DNA from: an uncultured Coriobacteriaceae bacterium
GTDB lineage: Bacteria > Actinomycetota > Coriobacteriia > Coriobacteriales > Coriobacteriaceae
Direction: 5' to 3'
Length of the DNA stretch: 32,048 nucleotides
Assembly (NCBI GenBank): GCA_949287085.1
Contig: CASEER010000016.1
Span: 1 to 32,048 of the forward strand
Below, one piece after another: positions 15,563-22,911 of the stretch; position 1 is the stretch's first letter, and every line of letters begins with the position of its first letter. The notes under the pieces are model-generated. The model saw only the letters and a program-made list of their open reading frames with translations, was not told the DNA's origin and ran no database searches. The position numbers were made by a program, and so were the translations under genes.

Positions 15563-15595
15563 GTTCATGAGGGAATTGTTGAGCATGGACTTCAT
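15524..15595 (-). CDS. Trp-rich leader peptide (23 aa), attenuator control
   Basis: The 23-codon frame begins MKSMLNNS and continues LMNWWWRDANAV, with three consecutive tryptophan codons (TGG x3) at residues 12-14 (15562-15554). Its start at 15595 is preceded by AAAGGAG eight bases upstream. A terminator hairpin begins about 34 bp past its stop. The peptide itself is unlikely to have a role; translation speed through the Trp run would sense charged tRNA-Trp. Its closeness to a TrpP-like ECF transporter gene argues for tryptophan-starvation control of uptake. Chance is unlikely given the combination of ribosome site, WWW, stop and terminator. Confidence 0.85.
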   Translation of the reverse strand: MKSMLNNSLMNWWWRDANAVGRR

Positions 15596-15649
15596 AATGG
15601 CGGCTCCTTTCGCGTAGTCGGAGGATGTAGCTGAGCTACCTTGCGCTGC

Positions 15650-15655
15650 ACTATA
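15650..15655 (-). promoter_or_regulatory. -10 element of the Trp-leader transcript
   Basis: TATAGT on the minus strand, preceded by TGG, forms an extended -10 site 55 bp upstream of the leader-peptide start. The -35 region is unclear. It lies in the 127-bp gap after the diacylglycerol-kinase-type gene, so the attenuated operon has its own promoter. Confidence 0.55.
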
Positions 15656-15722
15656 CCACAGCGCGTTTGCTGCAAAGCGCGCCGTGCGTTTTATTTCCAG
15701 CGCGTTTCGCGTACGGCCTGCG

Positions 15723-16658
15723 TTACTGCGCGGGCGCCTCCTGCGGCGCCAAGTTCGAGAACTCGTCCACAATGATATTGAGGCATTTAGGCAGGACGCG
15801 TGCACCAAATACGCCCGAGTTGTTGGGGATGACCTCGCCGTCAAACTGCATGCCGAGCGACGGCGTGCACGTGATTTTGGCCGTTTTGGCCTGGAACGTC
15901 TTGAACTGCGGGCGGCCGAGCCCCTTGCCCGCGGGGTCAAATACGGCAGCTGCGACGGTGGGCAGCAAGCCCACAAGCGTGGTGGGTTCGATGACGGCGA
16001 TGTCGAGCAAGCCGTCATCCATGCGGCAGTCGGGGAAGAGGTTGATCTCGTTCTGAATGCAGGCAGTGTTGCCCACCATGCACGAAATGCCGTCGAGCTC
16101 CTCCACCTGGCCATCATGCTCGATGGTAAAGTGCGCTACCTGCGGCTCGGGCGTGGAAAGGGCAGACAGCACATAGGCAATTTCACCGATGTCGTTTTTG
16201 CTGGGCGCGGCCTTCTCCATAATCGTGGCGTCAAAGCCCGAGCCGGCGATGTTGATGAATCCGTGACGCCGCGTGGCACCCGACTCGTCCACCCAAAAGA
16301 GCTCGCCCATATCAACGCACGCGGTGCGTCCCGCGCGGCATGCGGCGGCAAGCGCCGCCGTGTCGGGGGCGTTGCCGATGTTTTGGAAATAGAGGTTGGC
16401 CGTGCCCGAGGGAAACACGAGGATGGGTACTCCGCAGTCGCGCAGCAGGTCAAGCGCGTTAGCCACGGTGCCGTCGCCGCCCGAGACTACGATGCGGTCA
16501 AACGTCGCGGCGTCCGTCACGGCGTCTTTGGTTTCGAGGGACGCGCCAATGCACCGCATAACCACCTCATCGCCCGTTGCGAGCAAGGCGTGCATAAACG
16601 AAAAGATCTCGTCGGAATGGGGACCCGAGGCAAGATTGTGGATGATGAGGCAGCGCAT
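15723..16658 (-). CDS. diacylglycerol kinase-family lipid kinase (311 aa)
   Basis: A DAGK/LCB5-type catalytic domain that phosphorylates a lipid alcohol, usually diacylglycerol returned from lipoteichoic-acid or lipid-carrier metabolism. GGDGT is at 60-64 (VVSGGDGTVANAL), and the family's second loop reads FPSGTANLYFQNIG at about 82-95. The C-terminal lid domain ends near residue 300. Length is typical for DgkB-like proteins. Start ATG 16658 is weakly backed by ACAGG. It is divergent from rnd. The precise lipid substrate cannot be assigned from sequence. Confidence 0.9.
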   Translation of the reverse strand: MRCLIIHNLASGPHSDEIFSFMHALLATGDEVVMRCIGASLETKDAVTDAATFDRIVVSGGDGTVANALDLLRDCGVPILVFPSGTANLYFQNIGNAPDTAALAAACRAGRTACVDMGELFWVDESGATRRHGFINIAGSGFDATIMEKAAPSKNDIGEIAYVLSALSTPEPQVAHFTIEHDGQVEELDGISCMVGNTACIQNEINLFPDCRMDDGLLDIAVIEPTTLVGLLPTVAAAVFDPAGKGLGRPQFKTFQAKTAKITCTPSLGMQFDGEVIPNNSGVFGARVLPKCLNIIVDEFSNLAPQEAPAQ

Positions 16659-16687
16659 AGCCTGTTTCCGTTCTAGCCGAAGGCGAG

Positions 16688-16693
16688 TATAGT
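16688..16693 (+). promoter_or_regulatory. -10 element for rnd
   Basis: TATAGT lies 65 bp upstream of the chosen rnd start, in the 99-bp gap between divergent genes. Transcription from it would begin near 16700, which makes the upstream ATG at 16704 an unlikely translation start. A -35-like TTTCCG (16665-16670) is poor. Confidence 0.45.
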
Positions 16694-16757
16694 TACATCA
16701 GCAATGCCCATATCCTACCCCGCGCACCGGCGGGGTTCCTCGAGACGACGGGGGAGC

Positions 16758-17891
16758 ATGTATATTTCCACAGAAGCGGATCTCGCTGCGTTTTGTGCCC
16801 GTGCTGCTACCTTTGACGCGGTAGCGGTCGATACCGAGTTTTTGCGCGAGCGCACGTATCATCCCCGTCTTTGCCTGGTCCAGGTGGCAACGCCCGACGA
16901 ATCGGTGGCGATCGATCCCATCGCCATCAAAGATTTGCAGCCTCTGGCCGACCTGCTTGTTAACCCGCAGGTCATGAAGGTGTTTCATGCGTGCTCGCAG
17001 GATATGGAAGTGCTGCTGCAAACACTGGGAGTGCTGCCGGATCCCATCTTTGACACGCAGGTTGCAGCGGCGTTTTTGGGTGAGCGCCTGCAAATTTCGT
17101 ACAACGGGCTCGTGCATGCCTTTTGCGGCGTCACGCTCCCTAAGAGCGAGTCGCTGACCGACTGGTCGCGCCGCCCGCTCACCGATAAGCAGCTGGAATA
17201 TGCTCTGGACGATGTGCGCTACCTTATTCAGGCGTATCACGCTATGGTTGAGCGCCTCAACGAGCAGGGACGCCTGTCGTGGGCCATGGACGAGATAAGG
17301 CCGCTCGCCGACCGCTCGCATTACGAGATCGACCGGCGGCAGGTGTATAAGCGGGTGAAGCGCGTGAACTCGTGCACCCGCCGTCAGCTGGGCATTGCGC
17401 GCGAGCTGGCGGCGTGGCGCGAGGGCCGGGCCGAGCGCTATAACATTCCGCGTAAATGGGTCATGTCGGACGAGGTCCTGCTGGCGCTGGTAAAGCGCGC
17501 GCCGCGTGATGTGGCCAACTTTAGAAGCATTCGCGGGACCGAGCAGTTGTCTGAAAGCGATGTCATGGCCGCCCTGATGGCGGTTGAACGGGGCTTGAGC
17601 TGCCCGTCCGATCACCTGCCGCCCGTGTACCATGCGCGCAAGGCCCCCACGAGCGACCTGGAAAGCGTGACGGACCTCATGTATGCGCTTATTCGGCTGG
17701 TGTCTGACCAGTCGGGCGTGGCCACGGCCATGATCGCTTCGCGCGAGGACCTGGCCGACTATATCGACCATCCCGAGCGGAGCCGCCTGCGCGAAGGCTG
17801 GCGTTTTGAGCTGCTGGGTACGCGGCTTGATGACTTGCTCTCAGGGAACATGGGGTTGACGGTCAAGGATCGCCGTATCGAGATTCTGTAG
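16758..17891 (+). CDS. rnd: ribonuclease D (377 aa)
   Basis: A 3'-5' exoribonuclease of the DEDDy superfamily that trims tRNA precursors and other stable RNAs. Catalytic acidic residues are visible: VDTEF (Asp25, Glu27), SQDMEVL (Asp82) and YALDDVRYL (Tyr148, Asp152). Two HRDC-type helical domains follow, the first around 205-290 (RQLGIARELAAWRE). Length matches bacterial RNase D (~370-380). The start is ATG 16758 with GGGGGAG only two bases upstream, which is close; ATG 16704 is in frame but lies near the likely transcription start. A stem-loop follows the stop. Confidence 0.94.
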   Translation: MYISTEADLAAFCARAATFDAVAVDTEFLRERTYHPRLCLVQVATPDESVAIDPIAIKDLQPLADLLVNPQVMKVFHACSQDMEVLLQTLGVLPDPIFDTQVAAAFLGERLQISYNGLVHAFCGVTLPKSESLTDWSRRPLTDKQLEYALDDVRYLIQAYHAMVERLNEQGRLSWAMDEIRPLADRSHYEIDRRQVYKRVKRVNSCTRRQLGIARELAAWREGRAERYNIPRKWVMSDEVLLALVKRAPRDVANFRSIRGTEQLSESDVMAALMAVERGLSCPSDHLPPVYHARKAPTSDLESVTDLMYALIRLVSDQSGVATAMIASREDLADYIDHPERSRLREGWRFELLGTRLDDLLSGNMGLTVKDRRIEIL

Positions 17892-17949
17892 CGCCGGCGG
17901 TTGTGGTGGGGCTGCAGGCAGCGGTGGGCCGCCAGCCGCGGGCGCTTTT
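17890..17949 (+). terminator. possible terminator after rnd
   Basis: AGCGCCGGCGG (17890-17900) can pair with CCGCGGGCGCT (17936-17946), with one mismatch, followed by TTTT. The loop is long (35 nt) but can itself fold. The stem overlaps the stop codon, so the call is moderate. Confidence 0.4.
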
Positions 17950-18017
17950 GTGACACCGTTGGGCCGATGTGGGTACAACTGGTTCAATATGCACGTCGAT
18001 GAGAGAGTGAGGGCATC

Positions 18018-18734
18018 ATGCCGCTCTATTACGGCTACGGCTACGGTTATGGAATGATGGTCGACCCGCTGTATTTGATGGTGGTCGTCGTCTCGCTGGT
18101 TTTGGGCATGGCCGCGCAGGGTTACATCAACCGCGCGTACCGCACCTGGTCGCAGGTGCGCTCCGACGGGAGCACGGGCGAGGAGGTCGCGCGCCGCATG
18201 CTTGCAGCAAATGGCTGCGATAACGTGGGCGTTCGCCGGGTCAACGGCCATCTGACCGACCATTACGACCCGCGCGACAACAACCTGTATCTCTCGACCG
18301 AAAACATGACCGGCGGCTCGGTGGCTTCTATTGCCGTCGCGTGCCACGAGGCGGGCCATGCCGTGCAGCGCGCCCGCGGGTTCAGCATGTTCCGGATGCG
18401 TCAGGCGCTGGTCCCGGTGGTCAACTTTACGCAGAGCATCTGGATGCTCGTGTTGCTGATCGGCATCTTCATGAACGTTGCCGGGCTCACCACGCTCGCC
18501 ATCGCGCTCTTTGCGTTTTCGGTGGTGTTCCAGCTGGTTACCCTGCCGGTCGAGTTTGACGCCAGCCGCCGTGCGGTGGCCTATATCGAGGAGTCCGGCA
18601 TGGGTGCCGAGCAGGTGGAGGGTGCACGCAAAGTACTGACGGCTGCGGCGCTCACGTATGTTGCGGCAGCGCTCACCTCCATTCTGCAGCTGCTGTACCT
18701 GCTTGCGCGCACCCAGCGGTCGCGCGAAGAATAA
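18018..18734 (+). CDS. YugP-type zinc metallopeptidase (238 aa)
   Basis: A membrane-bound neutral zinc metallopeptidase. The catalytic motif HEAGH is at 110-114 (ACHEAGHAVQRA), and a third-ligand region VEFDASRRAVAYI follows a pair of membrane helices (about 130-175). An N-terminal helix (18-38) and a C-terminal helix (about 205-230) also look membrane-embedded. The pattern fits the Zn_peptidase_2 family, whose substrates are mostly unknown. The extreme N-terminus is odd: Tyr-Gly repeats (YYGYGYGYG) precede the first helix. Start ATG 18018 has GAGGG upstream. It lies between rnd and xseA on the same strand, with gaps of 126 and 227 bp, so co-transcription is uncertain. Confidence 0.9.
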   Translation: MPLYYGYGYGYGMMVDPLYLMVVVVSLVLGMAAQGYINRAYRTWSQVRSDGSTGEEVARRMLAANGCDNVGVRRVNGHLTDHYDPRDNNLYLSTENMTGGSVASIAVACHEAGHAVQRARGFSMFRMRQALVPVVNFTQSIWMLVLLIGIFMNVAGLTTLAIALFAFSVVFQLVTLPVEFDASRRAVAYIEESGMGAEQVEGARKVLTAAALTYVAAALTSILQLLYLLARTQRSREE

Positions 18735-18961
18735 GACGGAGCTGCTCGCGTTGCGCGGAGTGCGAGGCGCTCCGCATGGTAGCGCGCTGGTGCCGGAGAT
18801 TTGAGCGACCATGCGATATTGCCGGTGGAGCGCGCGGCGACGTGAGAGCGCCAAATATGTAGCAATGATGAACGGCGTCACGTCGGGTGCACGAGTTTTG
18901 TCCGGGCAGCGGTATAGACTGCAAAGCATCAAAACGATCGAGCGTATGAGAGGAGTTGAGC

Positions 18962-20452
18962 ATGGGCGTTTGGAGTTTGACGGGCGAGGGGCCCGGGTCC
19001 TACCCGCGGCGTAGGAGCAGTGCTTCGTCCCGCACGGCGCAGCAGGAGCTTCCGTGGGAACAGGAGCTGTCGGACGGGGAGCGCGGCGCCGCCCACGACG
19101 ATGCGCTGTCGGTTTCGCAGGCCGTGGAGCTTGCCGCCACCGCGCTCGATGCGCTGCCGTTGCTTACGGTAATTGGCGAGGTTACCGGCTTTCGCGGTCC
19201 CAACGCGCGCAGCGGCCACTGCTATTTTCAGATCAAGGACGATAGCGCGGCGGTGGACTGCATCATTTGGCGCGGCGTATACGGTAAGCGCTCGTTTGAC
19301 CTGCGCGATGGCATGCAGGTGCAGTTTACGGGCAACTTTAATCTGTACAAACCAACCGGTCGCATGAGTTTTGTTGCCAAGTCGTTCTCGCTGGCGGGGG
19401 AGGGCCTGCTGCGCCAGCAAGTGGCAGCCCTGGCCGAAAAGCTCCGCCGCGAGGGCCTGATGGACGAGTCGCGCAAGCGTCCCATTCCTGCGTTCTGCAC
19501 GCGGGTGGCGGTAGTTACCTCGCTTTCGGGTGCCGTGATCGACGACGTTAAGCGTACCCTGCGGCGCCGCAACCCCTTGGTGGAACTCGTCTGCGTGGGA
19601 GCAAAAGTGCAGGGCGAGGGCGCGCCGGAGGAGCTTATCGAGGGGCTTCGTCGTGCGGCTGCCATTACCCCCGCGCCCGATTGCATTCTGCTTGTGCGCG
19701 GCGGCGGCTCGTACGAGGACCTGATGACCTTTAACGACGAGTCGCTGGCGCGCGCGGTGGCGGCCTGTCCGGTGCCGGTGGTTACGGGCATAGGCCACGA
19801 GCCTGACACCTCGATTTGCGACATGGTGAGCGATCGCCGCTGCTCAACGCCTACGGCAGCGGCCGAATCGGTGGCGCCGGCGATCGGCGACCTGGCCGAC
19901 CTGCTGGCCTCGCGCGAGCATCGTCTTGTGGTGGCGGCGACGGCCAAGGTCGACGGTGCACGCAAGCAGATAGGTGGCTTGGGCGAGCGCATGACCAATG
20001 CCATGTCCGCTCAGATTAGGCAGCGCTCGTCCGTGCTTGAGGCGGCTGCCTCGCGCCCGTGCCTCAAGAGTCCCCGCGCCATCGTGGAGCGCCGCCGCGC
20101 CGAGCTTGCCCAAACGGCCGACCGGCTGGCGGCAAGCACCACGACGTTTGATGCGCGTCGGCACGTGCTGGAGCTTGCCAAGGAGCGCCTGAGCCACGAG
20201 GGCCGCTCGTTGCTGCGCACGCGTGTTGCGGCTCTGGGCACCAGCGCCGCTGCGCTCGACGCGTTGTCGCCGCTTAAGGTGCTGGGGCGTGGATATGCCA
20301 TCGCCTATGGCGAGCAGGGGGTTGCAACGCATGCAACGTCCTTTGCCGCGGGCGACCAGCTGCGCGTTCGCCTTGCCGATGGCAACGTGCTGGGCACGGT
20401 CACCGCTGTTGCGCCGTCGCCCACCGCGGACCCTGCCTCCACGACCGCATAG
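18962..20452 (+). CDS. xseA: exodeoxyribonuclease VII large subunit (496 aa)
   Basis: The catalytic subunit of ExoVII, a single-strand-specific DNA exonuclease that trims both ends. An OB-fold domain lies at about 50-150 (the region with VIGEVTGFRGPNARSGHCYF). The catalytic centre has the family signature GIGHEPDTSICDMVSDRR followed by STPTAAAE. A long coiled-coil region (about 300-440) would bind several XseB copies. The N-terminal ~50 residues (low-complexity, charged) extend beyond the E. coli protein's start. ATG 18962 is preceded by AGGAG six bases upstream; another in-frame ATG at 18956 is possible. xseB follows after 67 bp. Confidence 0.97.
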   Translation: MGVWSLTGEGPGSYPRRRSSASSRTAQQELPWEQELSDGERGAAHDDALSVSQAVELAATALDALPLLTVIGEVTGFRGPNARSGHCYFQIKDDSAAVDCIIWRGVYGKRSFDLRDGMQVQFTGNFNLYKPTGRMSFVAKSFSLAGEGLLRQQVAALAEKLRREGLMDESRKRPIPAFCTRVAVVTSLSGAVIDDVKRTLRRRNPLVELVCVGAKVQGEGAPEELIEGLRRAAAITPAPDCILLVRGGGSYEDLMTFNDESLARAVAACPVPVVTGIGHEPDTSICDMVSDRRCSTPTAAAESVAPAIGDLADLLASREHRLVVAATAKVDGARKQIGGLGERMTNAMSAQIRQRSSVLEAAASRPCLKSPRAIVERRRAELAQTADRLAASTTTFDARRHVLELAKERLSHEGRSLLRTRVAALGTSAAALDALSPLKVLGRGYAIAYGEQGVATHATSFAAGDQLRVRLADGNVLGTVTAVAPSPTADPASTTA

Positions 20453-20519
20453 CGTGCCCGCGCCCCGTGCGCCCTGAATGTTTGAACCGTGCTAACAGAC
20501 CACGAAAGGATAGGGAACC

Positions 20520-20786
20520 ATGGCCGAACAGAAGAACATCGAAGACCTCACCTACAAGGAGGCCTCCCAGGAGCTTGAGCGCATCATCCGCTCCCTCGAG
20601 TCGGGCGACATGGAGCTGGAGGAGTCCCTCGAAAGCTACACCCGCGGCGTTGAGCTCCTGAAGAGCCTCCGCACGCGCCTCAGCGAGGCAGAGCAGAAGG
20701 TCTCCGTCCTTCTCCAAGACGTCGACGGCACCGATCACCTTGCTCCCGCCGATGCCGCCAGCACCGACGATAAGTTGAGCTTCTAA
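20520..20786 (+). CDS. xseB: exodeoxyribonuclease VII small subunit (88 aa)
   Basis: A small helical subunit of ExoVII that binds the XseA coiled coil in multiple copies. The hallmark LTYKEASQELERIIRSLESG is followed by the ELEESLESYTRGVELL type pattern (about residues 39-54), the canonical XseB hairpin of two helices. Residues after about 70 form an acidic tail. The start ATG 20520 is preceded by AAAGGATAGGGA. It is transcribed with xseA. Confidence 0.95.
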   Translation: MAEQKNIEDLTYKEASQELERIIRSLESGDMELEESLESYTRGVELLKSLRTRLSEAEQKVSVLLQDVDGTDHLAPADAASTDDKLSF

Positions 20787-20830
20787 CTCTCCACGGGGAC
20801 GCTGGAGCACAGCCCCTCAATCCTCGAGTC

Positions 20831-20954
20831 GGGCGCAAGCGAAGCGATGCGCCCCCTCCATCCCCGAGGTCGCCGCTTGCTGCACCCCGCAGCCCCTCAT
20901 TTATTGCTTTGTGCCCATCGCAGACAGGACGTGCGAGCGCAGCGATGCACGTCC
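20831..20954. repeat. two related hairpins sharing an AGCG(A/C)AGCGATGC loop
   Basis: GGGCGCA (20831-20837) pairs with TGCGCCC (20848-20854) around AGCGAAGCGA. GGACGTGC (20927-20934) pairs with GCACGTCC (20947-20954) around GAGCGCAGCGAT. The stems differ but the loops share GCG(A/C)AGCGAT. This is a second small family of intergenic stem-loops with conserved loops. Neither has a T-run, so they do not look like terminators. Confidence 0.55.
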
Positions 20955-21004
20955 CCCAAGCCCCGCGCACCCCCACCGTCTCCCCAGCGTCCCGTCACGC
21001 GCGC

Positions 21005-21010
21005 TACAAT
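21005..21010 (+). promoter_or_regulatory. candidate -10 element for the HIT gene
   Basis: TACAAT lies about 180 bp before the HIT start, with no clear -35. If used, the mRNA leader would carry structured element A. Confidence 0.35.
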
Positions 21011-21056
21011 GGAGACCACGCATCCCCCATCCCTGCGAGTACGATGCAGGGGTGCA

Positions 21057-21156
21057 GGCGGCTCCGGTGTTTCGCTGGCGCGAGTTCCGCAGGGTTTCGC
21101 AGCTGTGCTGCAAAACCCGAGGACTGCCCGAGCGCCGGCGAAACACCGGAACCGCC
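21057..21156 (+). repeat. structured hairpin element, copy A
   Basis: A 25-bp outer stem (21057-21081 with 21132-21156; one mismatch, one wobble) encloses a 5' loop GAG-TTCCGCA, then an inner stem GGGTTTCGCAGC-TGT-GCTGCAAAACCC with one mismatch, then a 3' loop GAGGACTGCCCGA. Outer and inner stems differ from those of the other two copies, but the loops are the same. It lies in the leader of the HIT gene, 32 bp before its start codon. Confidence 0.8.
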
Positions 21157-21188
21157 GCCCGGGAACCCCTCATCGAAAGGAGCCCATT

Positions 21189-21530
21189 TTGGCTGACACC
21201 GACTGCATCTTCTGCAAGATCGCTCACCACGAGATTCCCTCGACCATCGTGTACGAGGACGACCAGGTCATCGCGTTTGACGACCTGTCCCCTCAGGCGC
21301 CGGTCCATACGCTCGTGATCCCCAAGGAGCACTACCAGGACATCACCGACGGCGTTCCGGCCGAAACGCTCGCTGCGATGATCCATGCCATTGACGAGGT
21401 TGCCAAGGCCAAGGGTCTCGACAGCGGCTTCCGCGTGATTTCGAACAAGGGCGCCGATGCGGGCCAGACCGTCATGCACTTCCATATGCACGTCCTCGGC
21501 GGAAAACCGCTTGGAGAAGGGCTTATCTAG
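21189..21530 (+). CDS. HIT family nucleotide-binding hydrolase (113 aa)
   Basis: A histidine-triad protein, probably hydrolysing adenosine-type phosphoramidates or nucleotidyl substrates. It opens ADTDCIFCKIAHHEIPS, with the Cys6-x-x-Cys9 zinc pair common in HINT proteins, and ends with the triad HFHMHVLGGKP (97-107). Length matches HINT1-like proteins. The start is TTG at 21189, chosen because AAGGAG (21177-21182) lies six bases upstream and the protein starts here by family comparison; frames extending further upstream lack similarity. ackA follows after 76 bp with its own likely promoter. Confidence 0.93.
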   Translation: MADTDCIFCKIAHHEIPSTIVYEDDQVIAFDDLSPQAPVHTLVIPKEHYQDITDGVPAETLAAMIHAIDEVAKAKGLDSGFRVISNKGADAGQTVMHFHMHVLGGKPLGEGLI

Positions 21531-21550
21531 GGTGCCGCCCCAATTAGGGG

Positions 21551-21556
21551 TATGAT
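21551..21556 (+). promoter_or_regulatory. candidate -10 element for ackA
   Basis: TATGAT lies 50 bp before the ackA start. A TTGACA overlaps it downstream (21556-21561) but has no -10 at proper spacing, so it is not a promoter on its own. Weak call. Confidence 0.3.
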
Positions 21557-21606
21557 TGACACGATTGCCACCGATGCGGCCCTGCCGCCTGACCAAAGGG
21601 AGTCAC

Positions 21607-22776
21607 ATGAACGTTCTCGTTATCAACGCGGGTAGCTCGTCACTCAAGTACCAGCTGCTCAACACCAAGACGCGCGAGGTCTATGCCAAGGGCAATGCCG
21701 AGCGCATTGGCATCGAGGGCTCGTTTATCGGCCATAGCGAGCACGGCGCTCCCAAGACCAAGACACCGGTTGAGCTGCCCGATCACCGTACGGCGCTCCA
21801 GCACATCTTTGAGCTGCTCAAGACGGTTGACGTCAAGTTCGAGGGCATTGGTCACCGCGTGGTGCAGGGTGGTTGGTACTTCCCCGAGTCGGCCGTGGTT
21901 ACCGACGAGACCCTGGCTCAGGTGCGCGAGGTTGCTCCGTTGGCGCCGCTTCACAACTACGCCGAGGCTGACGTTATCGAGATTTGCCGCGAGATGTATC
22001 CCGAGATCGGCAACGTGATCGTTCCCGACACGGCGTTCCATTACAACATGCCCGAGCATGCCTGGCGCTACGCGCTGCCGCGCGACGTGGTGGAGAAGTA
22101 CCACATCCGCAAGTACGGCGCTCACGGTACGAGCCACCGCTACATCTGGCGCACGGTCAACCAGTTCACGGGTGGCGCCACGCATAAGCTCGTGAGCTGC
22201 CATCTGGGTTCGGGCGCTTCGCTCTGCGCCATCGAGGATGGCCGCTGCATGGACACCACCATGGGCCTCACGCCTCTCGACGGCCTCATCATGGGCACGC
22301 GCTGCGGCACCCTCGATCCGGCGACGGTCTTCTATCTCTATCGCGAGGCGGGCATGTCCATCGACGAGATCGACACCATGATGAACAAGCAGTCAGGTCT
22401 GCTTGCCATCTCGGGCCTCTCCTCCGACTCGCGCGACATCCGCGAGGCCGAGCACCAGGGTGACGAGAAGTGCATCATGGCTATCTCGATGTACAACTAT
22501 CGCTGCTCGCAGCTGATTGCTGAGATGGCAGCCTCGATGCAGGGCATGGACACCATTGCCTTTACCGCCGGCACCGGCGAGGGCTCGCCCGAGATTCGCT
22601 ACAAGGTGTGCGACCTGCTCGGCTGGCTTGGCGTGAAGATCGACCCCGAGCTCAACGAGATCAACTCCGACGACACGCGTGTGATCTCGGCACCGGATTC
22701 TGCCGTCAAGGTGCTCGTGGTGCCGACCAACGAGGAGCTTATGATTGCGCTCGACGTGGAGCAGCTGCTCGGCTAG
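21607..22776 (+). CDS. ackA: acetate kinase (389 aa)
   Basis: AckA interconverts acetyl phosphate + ADP and acetate + ATP, the ATP-yielding last step of fermentative acetate production. It starts MNVLVINAGSSSLKYQLL. It also has VVQGGWYFPES, the catalytic-site stretch KYGAHGTSHRYI, the phosphate loop CHLGSGASLCAI and FTAGTGEGSPEIR, all canonical for the ASKHA acetokinase family. Length is typical. ATG 21607 has GGGAG upstream. The partner pta is in the window but not adjacent: it lies about 4 kb away on the other strand, with an ECF transporter operon between. Confidence 0.98.
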   Translation: MNVLVINAGSSSLKYQLLNTKTREVYAKGNAERIGIEGSFIGHSEHGAPKTKTPVELPDHRTALQHIFELLKTVDVKFEGIGHRVVQGGWYFPESAVVTDETLAQVREVAPLAPLHNYAEADVIEICREMYPEIGNVIVPDTAFHYNMPEHAWRYALPRDVVEKYHIRKYGAHGTSHRYIWRTVNQFTGGATHKLVSCHLGSGASLCAIEDGRCMDTTMGLTPLDGLIMGTRCGTLDPATVFYLYREAGMSIDEIDTMMNKQSGLLAISGLSSDSRDIREAEHQGDEKCIMAISMYNYRCSQLIAEMAASMQGMDTIAFTAGTGEGSPEIRYKVCDLLGWLGVKIDPELNEINSDDTRVISAPDSAVKVLVVPTNEELMIALDVEQLLG

Positions 22777-22911
22777 GTACGAAGCAGCGCGTGCGCGGGC
22801 ATAAGCGTGTTTAGGGTTTTGGGGGGCTTGTTTGCGTTTGCCGGCAGGCCCCTCGTTGATACCGGTTGGATGTACGTGGGCTTGCGTGCGTGACAGAGGG
22901 GAGGGCAAGCG

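Larger units (their letters stand above)
20787..21188. other. 402-bp intergenic region before the HIT gene
   Basis: No gene is evident. It holds two small related hairpins (20831-20854 and 20927-20954), a candidate -10 (21005-21010) and structured element A (21057-21156), which would sit in the 5' leader of the HIT mRNA. Confidence 0.6.

Noticed and set aside
15524..16117. 197-codon minus-strand frame including the Trp leader
   Set aside because: It runs antiparallel-frame through the lipid kinase gene; only its last 23 codons have a ribosome site and sensible context.
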